From contig WBMZ01003310.1 of assembly GCA_013400975.1 (NCBI GenBank), positions 62,001 through 126,000 on the forward strand: DNA of 64,000 bases. Direction: 5' to 3'. Positions 14,301 through 25,773 of the stretch are shown piece after piece. The notes under the pieces are model-generated. The model was not told where the DNA came from. It made no database searches and was given only the letters and a program-made list of their open reading frames with translations. The position numbers were made by a program, and so were the translations under genes. Within the stretch, counting starts at the first letter, position 1. Every line of letters begins with the position of its first letter. The stretch comes from Atrichornis clamosus. Taxonomy: Eukaryota > Chordata > Aves > Passeriformes > Menuridae.

Positions 14301-14640
14301 AAACTGAACTTGAGTAGAGCTGAGAGTACATGCTGTCCTTCATAAATGTTTAGTTACATTGCTTTAAATGCCTGCTTCCCAAGTTGTAAAACTAACAAGC
14401 AAATGCTTTTCCTGAATTAATATACCTCTCCTTATCTACCTGGAAGGTATTCCCTGCCCAGCCCAAAGAAGCAAAGAACTGAGCTTCAGGTATCAGTGAA
14501 CAATTCACTCGTCTTCCTTCTTTATTGCATAGTATTGCAGATGTTCCCTCTTTACAGATGCATAACTAAATCTAAATAATTCAGCAGATGGAAGTTGAGC
14601 TCAGATAAGGGTGTCATGAGTTCTCCCTTCATGTTGCAGT
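5370..14640. other. Single-copy non-coding DNA
   Basis: No gene is supported in these 9 kb. The longest open frames (135 codons minus at 6428-6835, 119 codons plus at 13809-14168) have unconvincing codon use and no recognised domains. A MIR-like remnant lies near 11.9-12.2 kb. A short GTAGGTCTTT repetition lies near 11500-11545. The sequence is otherwise unremarkable and AT-rich. Confidence 0.55.
11890..12190 (+). mobile_element. MIR-like ancient SINE remnant, split in two
   Basis: Near 11905-11950 the sequence carries the MIR-type pattern 'cccc-tttt-agagatgg..actggggcacagag'. Near 12116-12175 it carries the following part, 'gcccaag..ctcaaggtcacacagcaagtcagag..gggctggga'. In amniote MIR elements these two blocks are nearly adjacent, but here about 165 bp separate them. 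Either an insertion split one copy or these are independent remnants. Identification is by eye from core motifs only. Confidence 0.4.
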
Positions 14641-15101
14641 ACCAGCTGCAGGCCCTGACAAGGAAGGAGAGGGTGAGGTGATACAGCACAGACTGCACAC
14701 CTGCTGACACAGCAACATGAGCGTGTCCACAAGCAAACCTCTGCCTAAATGGGCAAGGCAGGCACGGGGGAAACGGGGCCTGCACAGGAAGCAGAACTGT
14801 CCAGCTGAAAGGGCATGCAGCAGGTTAACAACAGAGCCAAGAACCCAGGCCCTGAGCACCACAAAGTTCAGCCTGGGGCGCGCCACTGCCAGAGTCCTTG
14901 GCACAAGTAGCTTTAGGGTTGGCGGTGATGTCTCTGTCACCCACTGGGATGCTTTGTCTCAGGGTAAAGGGTGTGAAGGGGTTTATTATGGCGTCTGGAG
15001 GGAGCTGCTGTGGACCCCAAATCGGCCCTGGAGAGGGACGGTTCAGGTGCAGGATAGCTGCTGGCAGGCTCCTCTTTCTGCCTTGCGCTGTTCTTAGGCA
15101 C
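14640..15101. other. GC-rich patch flanking an LTR
   Basis: GC content is clearly above that of the surroundings and CpGs are frequent (GCGCGCC near 14879). It sits on the downstream side of the minus-strand LTR at 15102-15584. It could therefore be the remains of an ERV internal region, or a CpG-rich host segment. The open frames across it (14717-15097 plus, 14629-14940 minus) overlap one another and match nothing I recognise. Confidence 0.35.
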
Positions 15102-15584
15102 CGATGACAAGTACCCCCTCACCCAAGCCGGACAGCTCAATATTACCGGAGTTAAGGAGGGCTCCCGCAGGCCAATGTCCACGGCCAGAGTTTATTCCAC
15201 GTTCCGTAGAGGCGGCCAGGCGAAGAGAGCGAGCGGGTGCTCACCTGGCGTTTAAATAGGGTCCTGCAGCCGGTCCGCTGAGGGCATAGGGGCGGGGCAA
15301 GGGCGGGGCCAGGGAGCGGAGCCAATGAGCAGAGGGAAGGGGCGGAGCAGGGGGCGCGGTCACGGGAGCAGCGCACAGGCTGCTGGGAGAGGTAGTTTCC
15401 CCTGAACAGAGTCTGGGCGGTGTGTAAGGTTCCATTTCCTCCGCAAGGAATTGTGGGAGAGGCTTTTCCTTCACTTTTACAGAGATAAAAGTGATATCTC
15501 AAGCATCTGAGCCTTTCCACCAGCGGGCCTCTGCCCTTTTGGGGCTTTCTGGCTCACTAGCTAACTCAGTGACCCCAACATCAG
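15102..15584 (-). mobile_element. LTR of an endogenous retrovirus (minus orientation), edges approximate
   Basis: Read on the minus strand, the segment has a compact LTR layout: inverted CCAAT box (15322-15326), GC boxes, a TATTTAAA TATA box (15251-15258), and an AATAAA polyadenylation signal only about 55 bp further on (15191-15196), followed by a U5-like tail to about 15105. Such a short TATA-to-AATAAA spacing is typical of retroviral LTRs and not of host promoters. TG...CA ends fit best at TGACAAG (15105) and ..CCAACATCA (15583), but no clean target duplication follows from them. An imperfect GGCAC repeat at 15097-15101 and 15585-15589 is the nearest candidate. Family uncertain. Confidence 0.6.
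15250..15348 (-). promoter_or_regulatory. GC-box/CCAAT/TATA promoter block of the LTR
   Basis: On the minus strand the order is: GC box (15339-15348), ATTGG inverted CCAAT (15322-15326), two GC boxes (15301-15310 and 15289-15298), and TATTTAAA (15251-15258). Transcription would start near 15225 and run leftward. All core elements are intact by eye, which is unusual for the LTRs in this window. Confidence 0.55.
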
Positions 15585-15589
15585 GGCAC

Positions 15590-17935
15590 GGGGGTTAATT
15601 GCTGGGAATTTCAAATGAAAAGGGCTAATGATGAGCTGAAAGAAATTTCAGTATTACTACTGAACCGTCTGATTACACTGTGGGAGTAAAAAACTCTAAT
15701 GCTATCATAATTTTCTTCCAGGGAGTTAATTCATTTAGATATATTTTTATATTTTTCTGTATAAACACATGCACACAGAGACATTTTTTCATTCTAACAA
15801 TGCTGAGACATGAAATAAGAAGCCTAGTACTTCTTGTCAATGCTAGCCTGCCAAGATGCCACATCAGCAGCACTAGGAGAAGTGAAGGGCCCCCTGAATG
15901 TGTTTTACCTCTTTGTTAGGGCTGCCTCGATATTCAATCTCCTGTCCTATTATCCAAAACTTACATACATTTATAACATGGCTGCTACTTCTAGGTCATG
16001 TATGTCTAGAAGTTTTCTGAATTTTCAGCACTTTTAAAGATTACTTTTTGACATGTTCTTATAAATAATAATTTTTGTTCTTATTGTAGCTCCAGTGCCT
16101 CCTCTTCATCTGGAACTGTTATTTGACTGCTAATGAGGTAACTGGGTGTATCGACTATTCCTACAGACATTTTTGTGCAAGTAGTGATTCTCTCTTTCAA
16201 CATTATTCCTTTAAATATAGCTAAAGAAATAAAACATTTTTTCAAGGAAGCTTCTAGAACGATGAATAATATCACAAAGGTGTCTTTCTGTGTCCACCAC
16301 AAATAGCCAAGTGTAGATACTTATAATCTACTTCAAAATCCATGTGTTTTTCTCTCATATTGAATGCCATTAATTCCTTGCTACAGAGTGCAAAAATTCC
16401 CTTTTGCTACTCTACTACAATTAGAAAATTGTCTTTTTTTTTCATTTTAACATTACTGCATTTCTTGGATTTAACTTATTGCTATGTAATTGCCCAACAT
16501 TTAAAAATAGAATGGAATTCAATCCCAGAACATCTCACAGAGGAGTCCTACCCAGCAGGAGATATCTATTTAATCACTACTTTGCATTGTTACAGCGACA
16601 GCAGGAGAACTGTAGAAAGAATTGCCTTAAAAATTAAACCATGGAGGATGTTAGGACTGGCAAAGAATGGATTTGTAAAGAAAAAAAGAAAATTCTAACA
16701 CTCACAAATAAATCTGTTCTGTGTGTTTGTAATGATAATGCTTTCCCATAATCGAACAAAGAACATTTAGGAGTTCCATTAAAATCATGATACCCTGATC
16801 ATGGAGACTCGGATAATTTGCTGGCTCCTTAGGACAGATGTTCAGCTCACCTACAGTGCTCTTGGGCTGCAGTCCAGTGTTGTGATGCCCTGAACACACA
16901 CTGTCCTCACGGTCACGATCCTCCTCACACAGTCACTAGTGTGGCATTCCTAGTCCAGCAGCGGTTCTAAAGAGAGAGAACTGGCTCGCATGATAAAAAC
17001 ACCAGTATTTTAAAACAGAATTGATATTATTCATTAGCCTGCAGTGGCTTCCCTCTGTCTTTAGTAAAGCATATTCCTAAAGCTGCTCAGACACTGTAAG
17101 CATCTCCATGTACACAAGGGGCCCCAATGACTCTGGAAAAGCTGCAATGTACTTGCAGCCAGACTTTATTTTTCAGTGAATGCTACAAAGATGTTGACTC
17201 TGAAGGACCTAAGGTATAGCAAACTCTTTTTCTTCTGTGTTATACCTGTATTAGGACTATTGGCTTCTCTATCAGAGAAAGAGACCTTCTGAAAGCCTAA
17301 ATAAGCTTGTCAGGATTTACTAGGAGTACTCTGTATTTTCTGAGAGATCCAGCAGAGCACACAGGATAAAGCTGATTTTCCCAGGAAAGCTAGGAAATAC
17401 TTTATTGCTTTGCACTACATGCTAGTTTTGTTGAGGTTTTTTGTTAAAGTCACAATAATTTTGTTACTAGAAAGTCATCAAGTAGTATATTTATCATTTA
17501 CGCTGTTTATTAGCAGATGAGTGTTATCCCTGAGTGAACCTGTGTGTGGCTGTAATAGTTACTACTCCAAAACTCCATGGTCTAGGACCAAGTGGAGCAG
17601 GCAGCACGGCTATCGACATAAACCAGCATCCCTGCCTCAGTGCTTGCACACTACCAGTATCAGAATTGGTTATTTCCAATAACAAAATTTAAGATACATT
17701 ATCCATAATGTGCTGGGGCATTTGCTTAGAAGATGACTGCATCAACCCTTACAATCTTCTTAACCACCAGGGAATTGTACTTTTGTCTTGGCGATGGCTA
17801 TCCCCGCACAGCCCAGTGAAGGAAAGTCATGCTTAACCAGAGAGACACGGTGGGGCTGCCCCACTGCAGTACCATATACTGCCTAAAATGGATTTGTTCT
17901 TGCATAACGTAAATTAACTATTATTAATAAAAGTA
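15590..17935. other. AT-rich single-copy non-coding DNA
   Basis: No gene is recognised. A 118-codon plus-strand frame at 16342-16698 is hydrophobic at its start and lysine-rich at its end, contains a T run, and has no domain I know. I see no repeats beyond short homopolymers. Confidence 0.55.
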
Positions 17936-18935
17936 GAATCATTAAGGTTAGAAAAGACCTCCAAGAACATCAAGTCCAACCTTTGCCTGAACACCACCAT
18001 GTTAAATAGACCATAGCACTAAATGCCACATCCAGTCGTTTCTTGAACACTTCCAGGGATGGTGACTCCACCACTTTCCTGAGCAGCTCATTCTGGTGCT
18101 TGACAACCCTTTCAGTGAGTAAATTCTTCCTGATGTCCAACCTGAATATCCCCTGGTGGAGGCAGCTTGAGGAAATGGCAGTTTGAGGCCATTTCCTCTC
18201 ATCCTGTCACTAGTTGCTTGGGAGAAGAGACTGACCTCTACCTTACTAGAACCTCCTTTCAGGGAGTTGTAGAATGAGATAAGAACTCCAGGCTAAACAC
18301 TCCCAGCTCCTCAGCTGCTTCTCCTAGGATTTGCCCTCCAGACCCATCTGCAGCTCCCTTGCCCTTCTCTGGGCACTGTCCAGCACCTCAATGTCCTTCT
18401 TGTAGAGAAGGGCCCAGAACTGGACACAGCACTCACGGTGCATCTTCACCAGTGCCAAGTACAGGGGGCAATCACTGCGCTGCTCCTGCTGGCTGTACTG
18501 TTCCTGTCACAGACCAGGATGCCACTGGCCTTCTTGGCCCTCTGGGCACACTCTGGCTTTTGTTCTCCCACTGTTGACCAGCACCCCAGGTCCTTTTCCA
18601 CTGGGCAGCTTTCCAGCCACTCTGCCCCAGCCTGTAGCACTTCATGGAGTTGTTGTGACACAAATGCAGGCCACAGCACTTGGCCTTGTTGAACCTCGTT
18701 CCACTGGCCTCATCCCATCCATCCAACCTGTCCAGATCCCTCTGCAGAGCCTTCCTACCCGCCAGCAGATCGACATTCCCACCCACCTTGGTGTCATCTG
18801 TGAACATACTGAGGCTGCGCTCGATCCCCTCGTCCAGATCAGCAAAGAGATCAAACAGGACTGGCCCCAGTGCTGAGCCTTGGGGAACCTTACTAGGGAC
18901 CAGCCACCAACTGGATGTAGCACCATTCACCGCCA
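17936..18935 (-). mobile_element. CR1 LINE, 5'-truncated, about 1.0 kb
   Basis: The left edge carries the CR1 3' end in reverse: GAATCATTAAGGTTAGAAAAG and then text equivalent to 'ttggacttgatgttcttggaggtctt' on the minus strand, with the terminal GATTCTAC octamer remnant. Moving right, the copy runs back through the 3' UTR and the C-terminal half of ORF2 to the reverse-transcriptase domain near 18930, where it is truncated. It is the longest CR1 in the window. The reading frame is broken, so the copy is dead. A template-switch-like insertion lies at about 18170-18199. Confidence 0.93.
18170..18199. repeat. 11-bp perfect inverted repeat inside CR1
   Basis: GAGGAAATGGC (18170-18180) and GCCATTTCCTC (18189-18199) are exact reverse complements around an 8-nt loop. 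Compared with the usual CR1 text at this point, about 16 bp appear to have been added, creating both the inverted repeat and a partial direct repeat (GCAGCTTGAGG / GCAGTTTGAGG). Confidence 0.85.
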
Positions 18936-18936
18936 A
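18472..18936 (-). pseudogene. CR1 ORF2 reverse-transcriptase fragment (broken)
   Basis: A 154-codon open stretch reads part of the CR1 reverse transcriptase. The conserved [12 protein letters not shown] block is at residues about 17-28. The catalytic block reads FTDDTKVGG at residues about 45-53, where CR1 enzymes usually have FADD. After about residue 120 the frame drifts from the CR1 product, which points to a frameshift. The N-terminal endonuclease region is absent because the copy is 5'-truncated. This is a remnant, not a gene. Confidence 0.85.
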
Positions 18937-18939
18937 TAA

Positions 18940-21740
18940 TAAAATCCGTGGTATGGCTGCATGACATTACATTACATTGTCCAGCCTAGAATGCACAGCA
19001 TTGCTGTAACTGCACCTCCCAATCTGCATAAAGATGGTGATCTGGTGCTGTTCTAGCATTTGGTTGTCTTCTGTAAAGTATGCATTTATTTTGCTTATTT
19101 GAAAATTATATTTTTTTTATTTAGTCCTAAAGCTAGTATTGCCTTTCAGTCACCCACACACCCACACACACACCCACACACACACCTTCTCCTTCACCTA
19201 ATAGAAAACTTTGCAAATAAAAAAGTGCTGTTGTTTATATTAAATGATCTTTTGCATCGAGAGCAGAGAAAAATTAATTATTTAAGCAAAGATTTTCTTG
19301 CTTTAGCTGTATTTCTACTGGTTAATTGGAGGACTTGCCCTTTTTTTTATTTAAGCATTCACCTATTCCTTTGCAGTGGCTGGAAACTTCTTGTTGAAAC
19401 AATTTCTGTGTGAGAAATGCCATTGAATTAAAACCATTTCCCTAAATCTATGATACATTTTTTTACACCATTGTTTTAAGGGGGAAAAAAGTATTTTCAA
19501 CACTTCCAGACATTCATTTGTTCTTTTCCTTTGGAGTATGGATTTTAAACAATTAGGAGTAGTGCTCCATTATGTAAATTGTAAGGATGGAGTGGAAAAA
19601 AATGTTTACTAGAAATTTTAGCATTGACAGTAACTGGACTGTGGCTGTGACTCTTTGTTTCAGATGTTCTTGCCTTTATGATGAAATAATAAATCCATGT
19701 GGTCCCTTTGTTTCTAGGAAATGTAATTTATGGATATCTTATAATAGAGGTGAAAAGGTACTCAACGATGCACAGATTTAATTCCTGTCTGCTTGTATTC
19801 AGCAGAGTTTTCTGCAGCATGTGTTGCTTCTTAAAAATCTCCTATAGCATATCCACACATTCAAGTCACCAAAGGCTTGGCTTGGATCTTGGTTTTGCTC
19901 TAAAATCCCCATTGTACACCACGACTTTTAAGTCTTTGAGACTGTGCCTGCAAAACAGCTGGGCAGTCTTAAGGAGGTTTAAGGGCTTTAGATTTAATAC
20001 TGGACTGTATGCCCCGGTGGACTTGGGAATGACAAATGCTGAGCACAGGCAGTCCCATGGAGCATTCTGCTGGCGCTAACTCTGAAGCCCCACACTCCAG
20101 GCTTTCTCTTATCTCCCACCCTATGGCCAGTGAGGCACTTGAAAAAGGGAATTTTTGGCACTGAAAAGAACTTGGAAATATCATTTTACCTCCTCTGACA
20201 CTTTCTGAAAAATAAGGATAAGTCTTTCCTAAATTTGACACAAAGCCAAAGCCTTAGCCTTCTTGATGCTGTCAGTGAGTGGAGAGGCAGGGAAAAAGCT
20301 TGTATTGATTACAGAAGGTTAAACCCAAAGGGACTGTGAAAATGCAGGTTTTCACACAGCTTTAAGAAAAATTGTGTGTGCATCAGAGATGCTAAAATGT
20401 TGGTTTGAAGCTGTAAGCCGCGTCTAATGGCTTTAGTAACATTGCTCTGTAAATTGGGAGCTGCAGAAGTTATTCAATGTGTACAATCTAGATGTACACA
20501 GAAAAGTATTCTCTGTGTGTGTGAACTGTGCCCTACCCTATTCATAAGACTCTCCTTTTTTCAGTTGATTAGATACAAGTGATGAAAATAAAAATCCTCT
20601 TATAAAAACATGGACTATCTCCGTGTGGAAACAAAGTGGTTTGATATATTGTGTTTATTTACACACACACACTTATTTTCTGTGGTATGGCTGCAGTATA
20701 TATTTTGCCACTCAAAGTTTGTGCACACAACTTTTTATGTGGCAGTGTCTGGAAAAGCAGTATTAAAAGCACTACATGCTTCTGAAGTTCCTTTCAATGT
20801 CTTCCAATAGCATGTGTAAAAAATGTTCTGGTCTGATACTGGAAGTGATCCCTATCAGTTCTACTCCATAAAATTCCTAGAGCTTTCATTTTCACGCACC
20901 TTCACATTCTTCACAACCAGTGGTATTGATATGCCATATAATAACCTCTCTCTGAGATGACTGCCGCAAATAAGTACTACTAAAAATATCACAAAGATTG
21001 ATCCTTTTTTTCCTGCCCAGCTATCTATGTTCAAATGATTACATAGTCCCCCTGGGCATAAACATGAATAACAAAAAGAGGCCTTTGAGAAGCAGCATAG
21101 AACAGTCTGAACGAGTACCAAACTTTGCAGAGAGCTGGAGAAATTTTAACCAAAATTTATACATATTAAATCACTCTCTCCTGTGTGAAAAGAGTGCAAA
21201 ATCATAACATTTATGATCATCTAGTCTAGCCAGGGTTTTCCCTGGCCAGTTTGTGATGAAGTTGGTTTATTGCTACCTGCGCAAACAAGAGGTGGATTCT
21301 GACACAGACTCCACTGGCACAACTACGACTGTGTTTGCAAGCTCACCCTTCAAGGCAACACACTTTCACTACACTTTAGATGAGCCTGTCTAACCTGTAG
21401 TAACAACAGATCAATAAGCCTACATGTAGTAGCCTTGATGTGGCACTTTATGTGATCTGGTGCACCTTCATGTATCAGTGTGCTCCGTGTGTCTCTGACA
21501 GCCTCTTCCCACTGCCCATGCATGCAAATAGTTCCAAGAAGCATCCAGAATTTTTTAAGTGGCTAATTACACACCCCCAGTGCCCAGTAAGCAATGAAGA
21601 CTCCCTTCTGCAGCAATACCAGTATTTCTATTGGGTATAGTCTGCTGTGTGAAAGAAAAAAGACATTCAGTCTTGGTGTATAGATTTCAAGTGACTGCAT
21701 GAACATGTGACAGCACTTATCAAGCATAAATGCTTACCTC
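18940..21740. other. Single-copy non-coding DNA with CA microsatellites
   Basis: No gene is supported. Open frames are at most about 126 codons (19699-20079 plus) and unrecognised. The stretch contains the CACCC/CA microsatellite at 19151-19186 and an (AC)6 tract at 20661-20673. Confidence 0.55.
19151..19186. repeat. CA/CACCC microsatellite
   Basis: Interrupted CA repeat with periodic CACCC variants, about 36 bp. Confidence 0.85.
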
Positions 21741-21741
21741 G

Positions 21742-22222
21742 TCATGGAAACACACAATGGTTTGTGTTGGAAGGGACCTTCAAGGTCATCTAGTTCCAAC
21801 TCCCTGCTGCCAGGGCAGGAACACCTTTCAGTGGACCAGGCTGCTGAGGGCTCCATCCGTTCGGGCCTTGAACACTTTCAGGGGTGGGACATCCACAACT
21901 TTCTGGGCAACCTTTTCTGGTGTCTCACCACCTGCACAGTAAGGAAGGAACTTCTTCCTAATATCCAATCTAAACCTCCCTTCTTTCAGTTTGAAGCCAT
22001 TCCCCCTTGTTCTATCACTGAGCACTCTTGTAAGAAGTCCCTCAACAGCTTTCTTGTAGGCCCCCTTTAGGTACTGAAAGGCCATGATAAGGTGACCCCA
22101 GAGACTTCTCCAGTTTGAACAACCTCAATTCTCTCAGCCTTTCCTCGTAGGAAAGGCATTCCATCCCTGTAATTATCTTCATCCAGGGGAGGTATTCCAC
22201 CCCGATAATCATCTTCTTCTAC
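21742..22222 (-). mobile_element. CR1 LINE, 5'-truncated, about 480 bp
   Basis: The left end TCATGGAAACACACAATGG is a decayed form of the reversed CR1 octamer tail. It is followed by the classic CR1 3' UTR text (GTGTTGGAAGGGACC.., CATCTAGTTCCAACTCCCTGC). The copy continues through the end of ORF2 and stops near 22222. The final 72 bp contain two tandem copies of a CR1 segment that normally occurs once. Confidence 0.93.
22148..22219. repeat. Two-unit tandem duplication (about 36 bp) inside CR1
   Basis: The units 22148-22183 and 22184-22219 match at about 27 of 36 positions by eye (shared frame: AGG..AGG.ATTCCA.CCC..TAAT.ATCTTC.TC). Known CR1 copies carry this segment once. At about 75% identity the duplication is old, or the second unit came from a different CR1 copy. 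Confidence 0.75.
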
Positions 22223-24309
22223 GTACATATCTATAAACATCTGCAGGAACAGAAAAAAAGTAGAATACATGCAGCCTTGCTTGCTAGTATGATGACTTTT
22301 ACATGTTTGGGGTTGAACTAAGAGAATTACGAGCATTTCTTGAATGAGTTTTTCAGATGTGCAGACAAGTGGCTAAGCAAACTGAACTATCCCGTGTCTA
22401 AAAAATGGCAGAGGAGAAGAGAAATACCTTGGGCAGCAGCTCAGAGCTGAGTTATTTCCAACAATTCTTCAGCAAGGTTGGATAACACCTTGTTTCTAAC
22501 AGCAGTTTTACTCAACCACATGTACCAATAACAGATTCCACCTCCTCAAAACAGAAAAAGATCTCTTCTACCCTCCAAGAAAAAGACTTCTCTTTCCATT
22601 CAACTAAATGCCCCCAAGTCCAAGACAACCTAATGCCTTTTTTGTTTTTCTGTAGCAGAGGCAACAGACATCTTGCTATGCCTTTCTTCAAGAAGAGAAG
22701 GAATTTCTATCAGAAGCTTGAGTTGGGGGTGCACTGGGTCTGAAGGAGCTTTGAATCTGGAGGAAGAGGGTGCAGAGGCTGGGGGAACAGAGGGGTGAGC
22801 AGCTTCCCAAGGAGCAGTGTTGGCTTCTGGGTTTTTTTCTCTGAAGAGGGGGATTACAGAAGCAATGCTTTGAGGAAAGCAGAGCATAGGATTAGTGGAT
22901 TTAGAGTAAACCAACAGAAACAAAAACTATGGGGATACACCTTTTCTTAAAATATTAGCAGCACCTTGCTTTGGCTTACACTCCTAGAAAGGAGACACCA
23001 GCAGTTTGATAACTTTGGTTTAGTAATAGATCATATAGCACCAATAAAAAGATAGTGGTGGGGGAAGCCCATTCCTCCCAAATTCCCAGCTAATGAAAAC
23101 TGTGACAGAGTCATTGGCACCATAGGGGTTCTGTTTACATCTGTTGATACAAGATTGATTTTTCTTGGCCCACAGTCAAATGCCATCTCTGCAAACAGCT
23201 CACGGCAATACTGCCCGTAGGGGGTTATTTTGGAGCCGCTGACTTATGTGGCACTGTTCAGTTTACTGTTTTCTCGTGAATGTTCCCAGACATTTTGGTG
23301 CCTGCCTAAGTACAGGGCTCGCCAAAAGCAGCCAATACCGGTCATAAAACAGTGTAAATAGAAAATTTCCATTTCAGCTGTGCCTCTGTCCTGAATTCAG
23401 GACGGCTGCTCTGCAGCACTATACTTAAGGGTGCTTACAATTCAGAAGAAGCTTCCAGCCCATACAGTAGTTGCAGCTTTTATCTCTTTGGCTTTGATCT
23501 CCTCTGTATTCTCTTAAATATAATTAAACTTGTCACATCATTTCCCATCTTCTGGCTTTCTCTCTGAAAAAAAAAACATTAGTGCACAAATTAGGAATTT
23601 TAAACAAAGACAGTTCCAAAGAGTAATAAAATATATTTGGGACATTTCACCGCCACCTCATATATCATTTACTGACAAACGTGGTGCATTCCATCCTGAA
23701 TAACTCCTGAACCAGAACATTTTATTTCATTTTTTCTAGCACAGTGTATTTTACTGCAGTTTTTCTTAATGTCTGCCATTGCTAACCTGGAACCTTCTTA
23801 TAACGTGAATTTGACAATGTTGCCATATAACAAAGCGCAAAGTCTCACTGATAAACTGCACAAACTGCACCTTGCAGTTTGAGACATTGATTTAACTAAT
23901 GCAAAAAGTTTGTAAGGAAACAAATTCTTCAAAACTTTCAACAAATATGTGCATTATTCAGAGTTTTAACACAGGCCATAGCTGTGCTTGCCCCCTTAAA
24001 CAACTGCATCTAGGCTCAGTGTCTAAGGAGATATGAGGTGCACAATATTGCTATGAACCATTCATTTTATTCCTTACCATGTATGCAGTTTTGCGCAGCA
24101 AAAGGAAGGAAAAAACAAGCTACTTTTCAAAGCTGGTTTGCATTGTCCTTTTAAAATCTGAATTCAGTCCTCCAAACTGTTGTATCTTCAGTAAGAATTC
24201 TCCACTTTTTGTTAGTGAGATATTTCCTAGCATCTCTAATTGCAATATCCCATTACATTCCAGGTAGTTACAGGTTTATCCTCACAATGCTCCCCCCCAT
24301 CCCATAGCA

Positions 24310-24380
24310 GCAAAATTACTACCGTCTTAGAGATGAAGACCTGAGGCACAAAGTGATTACATGATTACCCACTGTCACAA
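24310..24380 (+). mobile_element. Possible MIR-like SINE remnant
   Basis: The string 'attactaccgtcttagagatgaagacctgaggcaca', read with the following GATTAC..CCCACTGTCACAACAG, resembles the MIR core (..ttttacagatgaggaaactgaggcacagag..gtcacacag). Short and divergent, so tentative. Confidence 0.35.
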
Positions 24381-25744
24381 CAGAATTTTGAAGTGTAGCA
24401 AAATGTTATCCCATGCTGAAGGAATGCTTTAACACTGATACTAGAATCTTGTGCAATAAGAAGAAAAATTAAAAATAGCATGTTAGAGGAGACACCTGGT
24501 ATGATTAACTCAACTGAACATAATGGATTACATGAAAGACTGCTGAAAATACTGAGTGCACCGTGCTGAGTTTCATTGCGGGAAGTGATGGCTCCCTTGG
24601 AAAGGCTGGAGCTAGTGGTTGACACCCATAACAGTTGAATCACAAAATGGGCTGTACTTTACCTTGCCAGATCATGTGAAGAGTTTCTCTAAAGTCTACC
24701 TGAACAGGGGGTTGCCAAGTCACTAGCCCTGTCCAAGTGACCTGAGCCACATGAGGGCAGCCAGGACGTGTTAGAGTTGCTGTGCCCTTGCAGTTTGGGT
24801 GTGATTGCAACACTTCTTGTGTTTCCCAGAACCACTGGGGCAATTGCACACATGCTACAGCTTTGTGGTGATTCTGAATGCAGCTATAGCTTAATACCAG
24901 CCAAGTGACAAGTCTAGAAATCAGAGATCCTGGATTTAATTAGTTTATCCATAAGAAGATTAAAAAATGATCTATTTGGATTTAAGAATACTTAGAGGGG
25001 GGAAAAAATGAACACCAGACATTTCCTCAAGCTAACAAAAGAAGACACTGCAAGATGTTGCCAGTGTATGGGAACAGAAGCTACATAAATTTCAGTGACT
25101 TTAATTGATGTGATTTTTTTCACCTTTAATGCAAATCTCGTGATTTAGGGATTTTTCATAAAGCCTCCAACTGCTGTAATTATTTCATTCCTAGCATCAA
25201 TGTTTCCACTAAAAAAAGCAAAATTGATTTTTCTCCCTCAGTGGCTTCACAAAAAATACATTTAAACTATAAACACTGAAGTCTAAAGTACAGAATATGA
25301 ATGAAAAGATATCCACACCTTTTTTATGCATGAGGTTGGCAAGGGGGATATTAAGCCGGGAATTAAATGCACAACAATTTAAAAAGTGAATATGAGAGGT
25401 ACACAGGAACAGATTGTACAGATGTGTTGCCCCATTACTTGGAGTCTTTAATTTGCATGTATATCTGGAATGAAAAAAAAAAGTTTATTCGGACTTCTGG
25501 ATATGAAAATATTAAATGTACTTTGGCTTGTGTTGTGCAAAAAGTGGAATTAGATGCCTGTCATGGTTCTTTCCCAGCTTTAAAAAATACCCAGAGAAGA
25601 CAAGTCCCAGCCCCATGTCCCATTTGCAATGATTCCTGGAGAGATGCTCTGTCAGCCTCACACTGCAAACACCCTGCAAGAACTGTCTCATACATTCTCA
25701 GAGGATTTCTCATCTTTCAGCCACAGATCTTGATACTGCTACTT

Positions 25745-25773
25745 AATAAAAGCTTTGAAAAGAAAAAAAAAAA
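25745..25773 (+). other. AATAAA signal followed by A-rich tail
   Basis: AATAAA at 25745-25750 is followed 13 bases later by an 11-A run (25763-25773) and further A-rich sequence. This is the pattern left by reverse-transcribed, polyadenylated RNA. No parent gene is recognisable upstream, and chance A-richness is possible. Confidence 0.3.

Noticed and set aside
14761..15594. 10-bp direct repeat GGCACGGGGG at 14761-14770 and 15585-15594 as an LTR target duplication
   Set aside because: Too long for an LTR duplication, and the sequence inside the left copy does not start with TG. A chance match in GC-rich DNA is likely.
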